The notes: a model not told the origin generated them from the letters alone. 64,000 nucleotides of DNA from Pseudonocardia sediminis (GCF_004217185.1 NZ_SHKL01000001.1:4400001-4464000); one strand, 5' to 3'. Positions 49,480-58,962 are shown, counted from the stretch's first letter. Translations and numbers: made by a program.

Positions 49480-50775
49480 TCAGTCGATCGGCATCCCGTC
49501 GCCGACCCACTCGTAGGCGACCATCTTGTCCGCCGAGAGGTCCGAGTCGACGATCCACGCCACCGCCTCGTCCGAGAGCGGATAGGCGACGTCGTCGCGG
49601 GCGGCGGCCCACAGCGAGGCGAAGACGACGGCGTCGCGCTGGTGCGCGCGCAACGCCCACACGACCTCCGAGCACTCCTGCCGCACCACCTCGTCGACGA
49701 CGGCGCGGCACCAGCCGTCCTCGGGGTCGGCGTCGGCCTCCGTGTCGAGGCCGAGGTCGTCGCGCTCGGCCAGCATGCCCAGCACCACCGGGTCGACGCC
49801 GTCGACGGTGTCGAGGAGGGCGTCGACGTCGAGGGTCCAGTAGCCGGGGGCGCCGCCGTCGAACATCCGGACGTCGAACTCCTGGCGCAGGACGTCGAGG
49901 CAGAGCAGGCGGCAGGCGACGCGGGCCCGGTCGACGTGGGTGTCGAACGACGTCAGCCCGGCGCCGCCCAGCACCTGCCACGCCTCGCGGGCCCAGGCCA
50001 GGGCCGAGCCGTGCCGGGCGAAGACCGCGGTGGCCATGTCCACCACCGACTCCCACGACTCGTCGACACCGGCGGCCGCCTCCGGCGCACCGGCACGGAG
50101 CAGTGCGGCGAGCGTGCCCTCGTCGGAGTCCGGGTCGTCCGGGACCGGATCCACGGCGGACGGCAGGTCGCGACCGAGCGAGGAGGGAAGGTCCAGCTCA
50201 CGTTCGAGCCGGTCGAACTCGACGAGCCGGTACCCGACCTCCCTGACGTCGCGGTCGTACTCCACGACCGACGCCGAGCGCACCAGCTCGAGCGCCCGGC
50301 ACACCCGGTTCGCCGACTCCAGGAGGCGGACGGCGTCGCTCCGGTCGGCGGGGACTACGAGCCGGTCCATGCCGGCGCCGACCGGGTCGCCCAGGACGTC
50401 GGCGTAGCGCTGGGAGAGCCAGTCCCCCAGGTCCGCGTAGGCGGCGAGGGGCTCCTCGGCGTCGGCGGACGAGGCGCGCACGGCGTCGCAGACACCGGTG
50501 GTGACCCGGAACCGCTCGTCGATCAGCGCGGTCGCGCGGCGGCGGTCGTCCGGGGTGAGCCACGCGAGGTCGGCTGTGAGCGGCCAGCGCGGGTACGGGT
50601 CGGAGACGGGCCATGCGAAGGCGCAGCTCAGGCACCGCCGGTCGGGCTCGTCGTCGGGACGGTCGACCCGCAGTCCCTCGGCCGGGAGCCCGGGCGGTGG
50701 GGCGTACGGCCGCGCGGGGCCGACGGCAGCGACGGACGCCGAACCGCAGTGCGGACAGGTCTCGTCGACGTGCAT
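49480..50775 (-). CDS. Zinc-ribbon protein of unknown family, long form
   Basis: The 431-residue product is not recognised. Residues 6-9 (CPHC) and about 51-54 (CLSC) suggest a zinc ribbon, then a helical domain at about 75-210 (FRVTTGVCDAVRAS; DRLVVPADRSDAVRLL; SASVVEYDRDV) that is shared with the paralogue downstream, and a second helical domain at about 240-431 absent from it (WARREAW-like and YWTLDVDALLDTVDGVD regions; highly acidic). No signal or membrane segment. ATG 50775 starts it. The pair is next to the SOS-controlled HNH gene on the same strand. Confidence 0.75.
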   Translation of the reverse strand: MHVDETCPHCGSASVAAVGPARPYAPPPGLPAEGLRVDRPDDEPDRRCLSCAFAWPVSDPYPRWPLTADLAWLTPDDRRRATALIDERFRVTTGVCDAVRASSADAEEPLAAYADLGDWLSQRYADVLGDPVGAGMDRLVVPADRSDAVRLLESANRVCRALELVRSASVVEYDRDVREVGYRLVEFDRLERELDLPSSLGRDLPSAVDPVPDDPDSDEGTLAALLRAGAPEAAAGVDESWESVVDMATAVFARHGSALAWAREAWQVLGGAGLTSFDTHVDRARVACRLLCLDVLRQEFDVRMFDGGAPGYWTLDVDALLDTVDGVDPVVLGMLAERDDLGLDTEADADPEDGWCRAVVDEVVRQECSEVVWALRAHQRDAVVFASLWAAARDDVAYPLSDEAVAWIVDSDLSADKMVAYEWVGDGMPID

Positions 50776-50876
50776 GGGGGAACCGTGCCACGCCCGGGCG
50801 CTCGGCGCGGGCAGGGGACCGGGCGACACACCGGCGGCGGTGCGGGACCGACGCCGGTGCGGGCCACCGGGACCGC

Positions 50877-51746
50877 TCAGCCGGTCAGGTCGGCGCGCAT
50901 CAGCTCGATGCCGCCCATCACCTCCGCCACCCCGGGCGGGAGCGGGCGGCCGTACTCCTGCGCGAGGTCACCGGCCAGGGACGAGGTGACCGTCCACCCG
51001 TGCCCGGACAACCAGACGTCGGGCGCGGCGTCGCGATCCTCGGAGAAGAACAGGGTGCGGACGTCAGCCCCGATCACCTGCTGCGACATGGTCTGGAACT
51101 CGGGACTCGACGTGATCTTGTCGATGCTGCCGCCGAAGTGCTCGACGGCGATGCGGCTCCCCGGCGCCGACAGCTCCTGCACCCGCTCGAACAACAGGTG
51201 CTCGGCGGCGGCGGGGAGGTAGGGCAGCAGTCCCTCGGCCAGCCACACGGTGCGTCGCGACGGGTCGAACCCGGCGCCGGTCAGGGCGGCGGGCCAGTCG
51301 TGGCGCAGGTCGACCGGGACGACGATCCGGCCCGCGGCGGTGTCCGCGCCCTCCTGGTCGAGGATCCGGTCCTTGAAGTCGAGCACGGCCGACTGGTCGA
51401 TCTCGTAGACCGTCACCCCGGCCGGCCAGCTCAGGCGGAACGCACGGGTGTCGAGCCCCGCGGCGAGGATGACGACCTGCTCGGCGCCGGCCTGCGCGGC
51501 ACCGGAGAGGCAGTCGTCGAAGAACCGCGACCGCACGCCCAGGTAGGTCGCCTGCGCGGCCCAGGCCTCGTCGTCGAAGGGACGGTCGGGCATGTCTTTG
51601 CCGGTCGCGTCCACGAACGCCTGCGCGTACGGGTCGTTCACCAGGCCGTCGGAGCGCTTCGTCTCCACGGCCCGCCCGGCCGCCACCGCGAGGGCCGTGG
51701 CCCCCACGCTCGTCGTGATGTCCCACTGGTCGTCGTCGCGTCGCAT
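50877..51746 (-). CDS. Class I SAM-dependent methyltransferase (TIGR00027/PPM family)
   Basis: The 289-residue product matches the actinobacterial 'putative SAM-dependent methyltransferase' family: WDITTSVGATALAVAAGRA, RSRFFDD, VVILAAGLDTRAFRL (SAM-binding Gly loop), VYEIDQ with the acidic ribose ligand, and WLAEGLLPYLP. Substrates are mostly unknown; relatives include carboxyl and mycolate-related methyltransferases. ATG 51746 is chosen over an upstream start because the motif begins six residues later. A TTAG-N5-CTAA site resembling an iron box lies 21-34 bases upstream. Confidence 0.88.
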   Translation of the reverse strand: MRRDDDQWDITTSVGATALAVAAGRAVETKRSDGLVNDPYAQAFVDATGKDMPDRPFDDEAWAAQATYLGVRSRFFDDCLSGAAQAGAEQVVILAAGLDTRAFRLSWPAGVTVYEIDQSAVLDFKDRILDQEGADTAAGRIVVPVDLRHDWPAALTGAGFDPSRRTVWLAEGLLPYLPAAAEHLLFERVQELSAPGSRIAVEHFGGSIDKITSSPEFQTMSQQVIGADVRTLFFSEDRDAAPDVWLSGHGWTVTSSLAGDLAQEYGRPLPPGVAEVMGGIELMRADLTG

Positions 51747-51766
51747 GTCCACGATTACCCGTGTTC

Positions 51767-51780
51767 TTAGGTAGGCTAAC
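51767..51780. promoter_or_regulatory. Iron-box-like site upstream of the methyltransferase
   Basis: TTAGGTAGGCTAAC at 51767-51780 contains the inverted repeat TTAG-GTAGG-CTAA and matches the DtxR/IdeR/DmdR consensus (TTAGGTTAGGCTAACCTAA) except for one missing central base and a degraded right end. It is a sharp AT-rich island in GC-rich DNA and only the methyltransferase gene faces it. Confidence 0.45.
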
Positions 51781-51874
51781 GACACGCCGACGAAGATCAC
51801 CCGCATGGTCCAGGCGATCCGGACACGGGCGCACCGAACGCCCGGACCGCCTACCCACGGTGGGACGGGAGTGG

Positions 51875-52444
51875 TCAGGCCGAGGTGGCCTGATCCTCCT
51901 GCCGGCCCTTGGCGAACTCGGCGACGAGCGCGGCGTTGAACGCCGGCAGGTCACCGGGGCGACGGCTGGTGACCAGACCGTGGTCGACGACGACCTCCTC
52001 GTCCACCCACTCCGCGCCCGCGTTGCGCAGGTCGGTGGCCAGGCTCGGGTAGGACGTGACGCGACGCCCGGTCAGGACGCCGGCCTCGACCAGCAGCCAG
52101 GGGGCGTGGCAGATCGCCGCGACCGGCTTGCCGAGCGCCATGAACTCCCCGACGAGGCGGACCGCGTTCGGGATGGTGCGCAGGAAGTCGGGGTTGGCGA
52201 CGCCGCCGGGGAGCACGAGGCCGTCGTACTGCTCGGCCTGGGCCGCCCCGAGCATCTGGTCGACCTCGAAGGTGTCGCCGCGGTCGAGGTGGTGGAACGC
52301 CTGGATCTGCCCCAGGTGCTCCGATGCCAGCACCGGCGTCCCGCCGGCCTGCTTCACGGCGTCCCACGGCTCGGTGAGCTCGACCTGCTCGGTGCCCTCG
52401 GAGGCCACCATGAACAGGATCGTCTTTCCGTCCAGGTCCCCCAT
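51875..52444 (-). CDS. DJ-1/PfpI family protein (type 1 glutamine amidotransferase-like)
   Basis: The 189-residue product has the PfpI/YhbO fold markers: ILFMVASEGTEQVELTEP with the conserved Glu, DGLVLPGGVANPDFLR, and the nucleophile elbow AAICHAPWLL with Cys followed by His. Members act as glyoxalases, deglycases or proteases in stress; the exact activity is debated. ATG 52444 shares a base with the SRPBCC stop (TGATG), so the two are coupled. A short CGGGCG/CGCCCG hairpin lies 31-49 bases beyond its stop. Confidence 0.9.
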   Translation of the reverse strand: MGDLDGKTILFMVASEGTEQVELTEPWDAVKQAGGTPVLASEHLGQIQAFHHLDRGDTFEVDQMLGAAQAEQYDGLVLPGGVANPDFLRTIPNAVRLVGEFMALGKPVAAICHAPWLLVEAGVLTGRRVTSYPSLATDLRNAGAEWVDEEVVVDHGLVTSRRPGDLPAFNAALVAEFAKGRQEDQATSA

Positions 52445-52848
52445 CAGGCGGCCGACCCGGTCGAGCTGCCGTCCAGGATGCGCTTGATGTTCGCCAGCGT
52501 CCCGGTCAGGCCGGCGGTGATGCCCGGCCCGTCGACGTTCTCGGTGTGCAGGGTGACGGTGACCGAGGACCCGTCGTCGGCGGGCTCCACCGAGAGCTCG
52601 CCGTTGTAGTTGTTGGAGCCCTCGGCGCCCCAGGCCAGCGAGCGGGAGCCGGCGTCGACGCGGAACCACGCCTCGCCCTTGCGCGCGACGCCCTCGACGA
52701 GCGCCACGACGTACACGGCCTCGCCCTCGGCCTGTTCGGCCGACTGCATGGCCTCGAAGTACTCCGGCAGGTTCGCGACGTCGGAGAGGTAGGTGAAGAC
52801 CTTGTCGGGGTCCTGGTTGATCGTGGTGGTGTGCGCGTAGTCGCCCAT
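52444..52848 (-). CDS. SRPBCC (polyketide cyclase/START-like) family protein
   Basis: The 134-residue product has the SRPBCC helix-grip pattern: INQDPDKVFTYLSDVANLPEYF at the N-terminus, central beta strands and a long C-terminal helix (ITAGLTGTLANIKRILD). Such proteins bind hydrophobic ligands; a catalytic role cannot be seen. It is coupled by overlap to the PfpI gene and lies downstream of the catalase, suggesting a stress-linked set. Confidence 0.85.
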   Translation of the reverse strand: MGDYAHTTTINQDPDKVFTYLSDVANLPEYFEAMQSAEQAEGEAVYVVALVEGVARKGEAWFRVDAGSRSLAWGAEGSNNYNGELSVEPADDGSSVTVTLHTENVDGPGITAGLTGTLANIKRILDGSSTGSAA

Positions 52849-52884
52849 GGAGCGGGGCTACCCGGCGCGGTCGCGACCATGCCC

Positions 52885-52910
52885 GCGGACGCCACCGGAT
52901 CGGCGTCCGC
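52885..52910. terminator. Hairpin, second of two after the catalase gene
   Basis: GCGGACGCC (52885-52893) pairs with GGCGTCCGC (52902-52910) in a perfect 9-bp stem with an 8-base loop. It follows the larger hairpin at 52924-52964 and together they form a double barrier between catalase and the SRPBCC gene. Confidence 0.5.
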
Positions 52911-52923
52911 CCCCGGAACACAG

Positions 52924-52964
52924 GTGAGCGGCGGCGTCCACCGAGGTGGGCCGCCGCCGCTCAC
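52924..52964 (-). terminator. Strong hairpin after the catalase gene
   Basis: GTGAGCGGCGGC (52924-52935) pairs exactly with GCCGCCGCTCAC (52953-52964), and the loop contains a further CCACC/GGTGG stem. It begins 19 bases downstream of the catalase stop on the minus strand. Confidence 0.75.
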
Positions 52965-52983
52965 GCGCAGGCTCTGGGGGTGA

Positions 52984-54504
52984 TCAGGCCTTGCGCTGCA
53001 TGCTCTCCCGGGCCGGGTTGCCCTGCGGGCCGGCCTTCGGGTCCTTCTCGTTCTTCTTCTCCTCGACGCCGGCGGCGATCCGGTCGCCGATCCCCTTGTC
53101 GATGTTGCGCCAGTACTCGAAGGCGCGCTCGAGGATCGGCTCGGTCACGCCGTTGAGCAGGTGCCCGACGACGTTGTCGACGAGGCGCTCACGCTGCTCG
53201 TCGTCGTAGACGTCGCGGACCAGCGTGCCGGCCTGGCCCCAGTCGTCGTCCTCGGCGTGCGAGACGTAGGCGGCGCGGGTGATGTCGCCGTCGGCCTGCC
53301 AGCTCGGGACCTTCTGCGACGTGTCCGCGTGCGCGGCGCCCTTGGAGTTCGGCGCGTAGACGGGGTCCGACGTCTTGCGGAACGCCATCGCCCCGTCCTT
53401 GGAGTAGGTGTGCACCTCGTTGATCGGGGCGTTCACCGGGAGCTGCTGGTAGTTCGCGCCGATCCGGTAGCGGTGCGCGTCGGCGTAGGAGAACAGCCGT
53501 CCGAGCAGCATCCGGTCCGGGCTCGGGCCGATGCCCGGCACGAAGTTGTTCGGCTGGAACGCCAGCTGCTCGATCTCGGCGTGGTTGTCGGTGGCGTTGC
53601 GGTTCAGCGTCAGCTTGCCGACCTCGATCAGCGGGTAGTCGCTGTGCGGCCACACCTTGGTCAGGTCGAACGGGTTGAACCGGTAGTCCTTCGCGTCCTC
53701 GTACGGCATGACCTGCACGTACAGCGTCCAGCTCGGGTACTCGCCGTCGGCGATGTGCTCGAACAGGTCCCGCACGTGGTAGTCGGTGTCGGCCGAGGCG
53801 AGCTGGTCGGCCTCGTGCTGGGTGAAGGTCTCGATGCCCTGGTCGGTCTTGAAGTGGTACTTGACCCAGGACTCCTTCCCCTCGGCGTTGATCCACATGT
53901 AGGTGTGCGACGTGTAGCCGTTCATGTGGCGCCAGGTGCGCGGGATGCCGCGGTCGCCCATCAGCCAGGTGACCTGGTGCGCCGACTCCGGCGAGAGCGT
54001 CCAGAAGTCCCACTGCATGTCGTGGTCGCGCAGGTTGTTGTCCGCGCGGCGCTTCTGGGACCGGATGAAGTGCTGGAACTTCATCGGGTCCTTGATGAAG
54101 AAGACCGGGGTGTTGTTCCCGACCATATCGTAGTTGCCCTCGGGCGTGTAGAACTTCAGCGAGAATCCGCGCGGGTCACGCCAGGTGTCGGGGCTGCCGC
54201 GCTCGCCGGCCACGGTGGAGAACCGGGCGGCGACGTCGGTCGTCGCGCCGGGCTGGAACAGCGTGGCCTTGGTGTAGGCGCTGACGTCGTTCGTGACCTC
54301 GAAGGTGCCGAACGCGCCGCTGCCCTTGGCGTGCGGCTGGCGCTCCGGGATGCGCTCCCGGTTGAACTGCGCCATCTGCTCGATCAGGTAGCTGTCCTGC
54401 AGAAGGATCGGTCCGCCGGGGCCGACGGTGAGGGAGTGCTCGTCACTCTCGACCGGGCTTCCGGAGTCGGTGGTGGTCACGTTGCGCTGCGAAGCAGTCG
54501 TCAC
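52984..54504 (-). CDS. katA: Monofunctional haem catalase
   Basis: The 506-residue small-subunit catalase has VTNDVSAYTKATLF, the active-site region ARFSTVAGERGSPDTWRDPRGF with the distal residues, VGNNTPVFFIKDP, WTLSPESAHQVTWLMGDRG and the proximal haem-ligand region RLFSYADAHRYRIG with its Tyr. It decomposes H2O2. GTG 54504 follows GAGGAGG, giving MTTASQRN. Length is normal for clade 3 catalases. No FurA or OxyR gene is adjacent. It is divergent from the formate dehydrogenase operon with a 229-base gap between. Confidence 0.93.
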   Translation of the reverse strand: MTTASQRNVTTTDSGSPVESDEHSLTVGPGGPILLQDSYLIEQMAQFNRERIPERQPHAKGSGAFGTFEVTNDVSAYTKATLFQPGATTDVAARFSTVAGERGSPDTWRDPRGFSLKFYTPEGNYDMVGNNTPVFFIKDPMKFQHFIRSQKRRADNNLRDHDMQWDFWTLSPESAHQVTWLMGDRGIPRTWRHMNGYTSHTYMWINAEGKESWVKYHFKTDQGIETFTQHEADQLASADTDYHVRDLFEHIADGEYPSWTLYVQVMPYEDAKDYRFNPFDLTKVWPHSDYPLIEVGKLTLNRNATDNHAEIEQLAFQPNNFVPGIGPSPDRMLLGRLFSYADAHRYRIGANYQQLPVNAPINEVHTYSKDGAMAFRKTSDPVYAPNSKGAAHADTSQKVPSWQADGDITRAAYVSHAEDDDWGQAGTLVRDVYDDEQRERLVDNVVGHLLNGVTEPILERAFEYWRNIDKGIGDRIAAGVEEKKNEKDPKAGPQGNPARESMQRKA

Positions 54505-54733
54505 GAGTCCTCCTCGGTGGTGGTGACCGCCGTGGTGACGTGGCGGTGCGGGCATCGGTACGCGCTCGGGCTCGACGCGTGCCGGGAACGCCATGGGGTG
54601 CCCGAACGCGACCGGCCGAAACCCTCCCCCGCCGCCCGCGGGCCCACCGGTCGTCCCCGTGCGCCCGGGCCGGTCCCCCCGGCCGTGCCGGGAGAAGGGT
54701 TTGCCGCTCGCCGGTCGGGGAACAGCAGCTTTC

Positions 54734-57700
54734 GTGGGAGTACGTGAGTGGATCGAGTCGTGGCCGGTGTACCGCCAGCTGACCGGTGACGACCCTCTGG
54801 GGCGCGGCACGGCGTCGCGGGCGGAGGGTACGGAGAACTGGTACGCCCGGACCCGGGACGCCGACACCGTCACCAAGTCGATCTGCCCGTTCTGCGCGGT
54901 CGGCTGCGGGCAGGACGTTTACACCCGCGACGGCGAGATCATCCAGATCGAGGGCGACCCCGACTCCCCGATCAGCCGCGGACGGCTCTGCCCCAAGGGC
55001 TCGTCGTCGCTGTCGCTCGTGACGGCACCGAGCCGGGTGACGACGGTGCGCTACCGCCGCCCGCACGGCACCGAGTGGGAGGACCTCGACCTCGACACGG
55101 CCGTCGACATGATCGTCGACCGCGTGCTGAAGACCCGCAAGGACACCTGGCAGGACACCGACGACCAGGGGCGGCACCTGCGCCGCACCATGGGCATCGC
55201 GAGCCTCGGAGGAGCGACCCTCGACAACGAGGAGAACTACCTCATGAAGAAGCTCTACACCGCGATGGGCGCGGTCCAGGTGGAGAACCAGGCCCGTATT
55301 TGACACAGCTCCACCGTCCCCGGTCTGGGGACCTCGTTCGGTCGTGGCGGCGCCACGAACTACCAGCAGGACCTGATCAACTCCGACTGCATCGTGATCC
55401 AGGGCTCGAACATGGCCGAGGCGCACCCGGTCGGGTTCCAGTGGGTGATGGAGGCCAAGAAGCGCGGCGCGACGGTGATCCACGTCGACCCGCGGTTCAC
55501 CCGCACCTCCGCGGTGGCTGACCTGCACGTCCCGATCCGGGCCGGCACCGACATCGCGCTGCTCGGCGGGCTGATCCACCACGTGCTCGAGAACGAGGCC
55601 TACTTCACCGAGTACGTCCGGGCCTACACGAACGCGCCGATGATCCTGCGCGAGGACTTCGTCGACACCGAGGACGCCGACGGGCTGTTCTCCGGCTGGG
55701 ACCCCGAGTCGGGCACCTACGACGTCCGCAGCTGGCAGTACGAGGGCGCCGACGTCGAGGCGGCCGCGGGGCAGCGTGACGAGGAGCAGGCGTTGCGCGG
55801 GGAGGACCGCACCGGCATGTCCGGCGCGGGCAGCGCGGTGTTCTCCGGCACCCCGACCCGCGACGACACCATGCAGGACCCGCGGTGCGTGCTGCAGGTC
55901 CTGCGCCGGCACTACGCCCGCTACACACCGGCGATGGTGCACGAGGTCTGCGGCATCCCGGAGGAGACCTTCCTCGCCCTGGCCGACGCCCTGACGCGGA
56001 ACTCGACGCCGGAGCGCACCAGCGCGTTCTGCTACGCCGTGGGCTGGACCCACCACACCGTCGGCGTGCAGTACATCCGCGCCGCGTCGATCCTGCAGTC
56101 GCTGCTGGGCAACATCGGACGTCCCGGCGGCGGCATCCTCGCGCTGCGCGGGCACGCCAGCATCCAGGGCTCCACCGACATCCCGACGCTGTTCGACATG
56201 CTGCCGGGCTACATCCCGATGCCGCACGCGCACCGCGAGCAGGACCTGGCCGGGTTCATCGAGAACAACTCCGGCGACAAGGGCTACTGGGGCGAGATGG
56301 ACGCCTACATGGTCAGCCTGCTCAAGGCGTGGTTCGGCGACGCCGCGACACCGGAGAACGACTTCTACTTCGGTCACCTCCCCCGCCTCGACGGCGACCA
56401 CTCCAGCTTCGTGACCGTCGCCGACCAGGCACGCGGGAAGGTCCCCGGCTACTTCGTGATCGGCGAGAACCCGGCCGTGGGCACCGCGAACTCGCGGATG
56501 CAGCGCAAGGGGCTGGCGAAGCTCGACTGGCTGGTGGTCCGCGACCTGAACATGATCGAGACGGCCACGTTCTGGAAGGACGGCCCGGAGATCGAGACCG
56601 GGGAGATGGTCACCTCCGACATCGGCACCGAGGTGTTCTTCCTGCCCGCCGCCTCGCACACCGAGAAGGGCGGCACGTTCACCAACACCCAGCGCCTGCT
56701 GCAGTGGCACCACAAGGCCGTCGAACCGAAGGGTGACTGCCGCAGCGACCTGTGGTTCTACTACGAGCTCGGCCGTCGGATGCGGGAGAAGCTGGCGGGC
56801 TCGACCGACCCGCGCGACCGGCCGTTGCTGGACCTGACCTGGGACTACCCGCTGGAGGACAACGGCGACCCGGACGCCGACGCGATCCTGCGCGAGATCA
56901 GCGGTCTCGACGCCGACGGCAACGCGCTGTCGGGCTACACCGAGCTCAAGGCCGACGGGTCGACGTCGTCGGGGTGCTGGATCTACTCCGGCGTCTACGC
57001 CGACGAGGTCAACCAGTCCATGCGCCGCAAGCCCGGCTCCGAGCAGACGCTCGTCGCTCCGGAGTGGGGCTGGGCATGGCCGGCGAACCGCCGCGTCCTC
57101 TACAACCGCGCCTCCGCCGACCCGGACGGCAAGCCGTGGAGCGAGCGCAAGAAGCTCGTGTGGTGGGACGGCGAGCGCTGGACCGGCGACGACGTGCCGG
57201 ACTTCCCCGCCACCACGGCGCCGGGCTACGTCCCGCCGGAGGGGGCCCGGGCCGCCGAGGCCATCGGCGGGGCGGAGCCGTTCGTCATGCAGGCCGACGG
57301 GCGGGCGTGGCTGCACGCGCCGTCCGGGCTGCTCGACGCACCGATGCCGGCGCACTACGAGCCGCAGGAGTCCCCGGTCGGCAACGCGCTCTACCCGTCG
57401 CAGCGGGCCAACCCGGCGCGCGAGCAGATCGACCGCCACGACAACCGCTACCACCCCGAGCCGGGATCCCCCGGCGCGGCGGTGTTCCCGTACGTGTTCA
57501 CCACGTTCCGCGTCACCGAGCACCACACCGCGGGCGGGATGAGCCGGTGGACGCCGCATCTCAACGAGCTGATGCCGGAGATGTTCCTGGAGATCTCCCC
57601 GGAGCTGGCCCGCGAGCGCGGACTGACCCACACCGGCTGGGCGCACGTGATCACCGCGCGCTCGGCGATTGAGGGCCGTGTCCTGGTGACCGAGCGGGCC

Positions 57701-57958
57701 AAGCCTCTGAGAATCGGCTCCGGGCTCGACGGGGACACCGTGATCCACCAGATCGGTGTGCCCTGGCACTGGGGCCCGAACGGCCTGTCCACCGGGGACG
57801 CGGCGAACGAGCTGCTCTCCGTCGCGCTCGACCCGAACGTCCACATCATGGAGACCAAGGCCGCGACGTGCGACATCCGGCCCGGGCGACGCCCGCGCGG
57901 ACCGGACCTCGTCACGTTCCTCTCCGACTACCGGCACCGCGCCGGATTGAAGGACTGA
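54734..57958 (+). CDS. Formate dehydrogenase catalytic subunit, selenocysteine-containing
   Basis: The gene runs through an in-frame TGA at 55301-55303 that is read as selenocysteine, giving 1074 residues with Sec190. The flanking NQARI-U-HSSTV matches the active site of FdnG/FdhF-type molybdopterin or tungsten formate dehydrogenases. The [4Fe-4S] motif CPFCAVGCGQ lies near residue 55-64 with LCPKG after it, and the C-terminal molybdopterin dinucleotide domain is intact. A SECIS-like hairpin follows the TGA. It oxidises formate to CO2 and passes electrons to the iron-sulfur subunit. GTG 54734 is chosen because it gives the conserved GVREWIESWPVYRQL start. Confidence 0.92.
55301..55332 (+). 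promoter_or_regulatory. Selenocysteine codon TGA and bacterial SECIS-like hairpin
   Basis: TGA at 55301-55303 interrupts an otherwise continuous formate dehydrogenase frame exactly at the active-site Cys/Sec position. Twelve bases later GTCCCC (55316-55321) and GGGGAC (55327-55332) form a 6-bp stem with loop GGTCT, echoing the GGU of known bacterial SECIS apical loops recognised by SelB. The bulged U of the E. coli element is not obvious. Confidence 0.88.
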
Positions 57959-57961
57959 CCG

Positions 57962-58921
57962 ATGGTGAACGCTCCGACCACCAACTCGCTGTCCGGCCCG
58001 CTCCCGGACCCGACCGCGAACGCCGGCTACGCCGCCGACCACCCGCCGCGGGTCGGGTTCTTCACCGACACCAGCGTCTGCATCGGCTGCAAGGCCTGCG
58101 AGGTCGCGTGCAAGGAGTGGAACGCGCTGCCCGCCGACGGCGTCGGCGACCACGGCGCCGAAGGTGACGTGCTCGGCCTGACCGGGATGAGCTACGACAA
58201 CTCCGGCGGGCTGGGCGCCTCGACCTACCGGCACGTCGCGTTCGTCGAACAGCGGGTGCCGGCGAAGACGTCGGTGCCGGTCGAGCTGGGCATGCCGCTC
58301 TCGCAGCTGCCCGGCGCGGTGAACCCCGGCGAGGACCGGGAGGGTGACGCGACCGAGGTCCGCTGGCTGATGGCCTCCGACGTCTGCAAGCACTGCACGC
58401 ACGCCGCCTGCCTGGACGTCTGCCCGACCGGGGCGCTGATCCGCACCGAGCACGGCACCGTGCTGGTGCAGGACGACATCTGCAACGGCTGCGGCTACTG
58501 CATCCCCGCGTGCCCCTACGGCGTGATCGACCAGCGCAAGGGGGACGGCGGCGCGTTCAAGTGCACGATGTGCCAGGACCGTCTCGGCGACGGCCTGATG
58601 CCGGCGTGTGCGACGGCCTGCCCGACCGAGTCGATCATGTTCGGCAACCTCGACGAGCTGCGCGAGCGCGCCGACGCCCGTCTCGCGACCCTGCACGGGC
58701 AGAACGTGCCGGAGGCGCGGCTCTACGGCCACGACCCGAACGACGGCGTCGGTGGCGACGGGGCGTTCTTCCTGCTCCTCGACGAGCCGGAGGTCTACGG
58801 CCTGCCGCCGGACCCGGTCGTCACCACCAAGGACCTGCCGTCGATGTGGCGCCACGCCGGAGCGGCCGCGCTGACCGCGGCCGGGGCCGTCGCGCTCGCG
58901 TTCCTGGGGGCCCGCCGATGA
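57962..58921 (+). CDS. Formate dehydrogenase iron-sulfur subunit (four [4Fe-4S] clusters)
   Basis: The 319-residue product has four ferredoxin-type Cys sets: CIGCKACEVAC, CKHCTHAACLDVC, CNGCGYCIPAC and CTMCQDRLGDGLMPACATAC, as in FdnH/HybA-type subunits, and a single C-terminal helix (AALTAAGAVALAFLGA) that would anchor it in the membrane. It carries electrons from the catalytic subunit to the membrane subunit. ATG 57962 follows the catalytic-subunit stop by 3 bases. Its stop overlaps the first of two tiny open frames as ATGA. Confidence 0.92.
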   Translation: MVNAPTTNSLSGPLPDPTANAGYAADHPPRVGFFTDTSVCIGCKACEVACKEWNALPADGVGDHGAEGDVLGLTGMSYDNSGGLGASTYRHVAFVEQRVPAKTSVPVELGMPLSQLPGAVNPGEDREGDATEVRWLMASDVCKHCTHAACLDVCPTGALIRTEHGTVLVQDDICNGCGYCIPACPYGVIDQRKGDGGAFKCTMCQDRLGDGLMPACATACPTESIMFGNLDELRERADARLATLHGQNVPEARLYGHDPNDGVGGDGAFFLLLDEPEVYGLPPDPVVTTKDLPSMWRHAGAAALTAAGAVALAFLGARR

Positions 58922-58962
58922 CACTCACCGACGTACTCTCTCCCGCGGAGGTGGCGTCGTGA
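58918..58962 (+). CDS. Minigene 1 between formate dehydrogenase subunits (14 codons)
   Basis: ATG 58918 overlaps the iron-sulfur subunit stop (ATGA). The frame encodes MTLTDVLSPAEVAS and ends at TGA 58960-58962. It carries a GGAGG at 58947-58951 that serves the next start with a 7-base spacing. It is nearly the same as minigene 2, from a 38-base tandem duplication. No function is known; a translational relay is the simplest reading. Confidence 0.6.
   Translation: MTLTDVLSPAEVAS

Noticed and set aside
55301..55303. TGA as a nonsense mutation splitting the formate dehydrogenase gene
   Set aside because: The codon is at the Sec/Cys active-site position, the frame continues intact for 885 codons and a SECIS-like hairpin follows at the right distance.
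54443..58924. A 1,493-codon open frame on the minus strand opposite the formate dehydrogenase genes, and a similar 1,032-codon one at 14566-17664
   Set aside because: Both are Arg/Val/Gly-rich shadow frames produced by high GC in third codon positions of real genes on the other strand; neither has recognisable domains.
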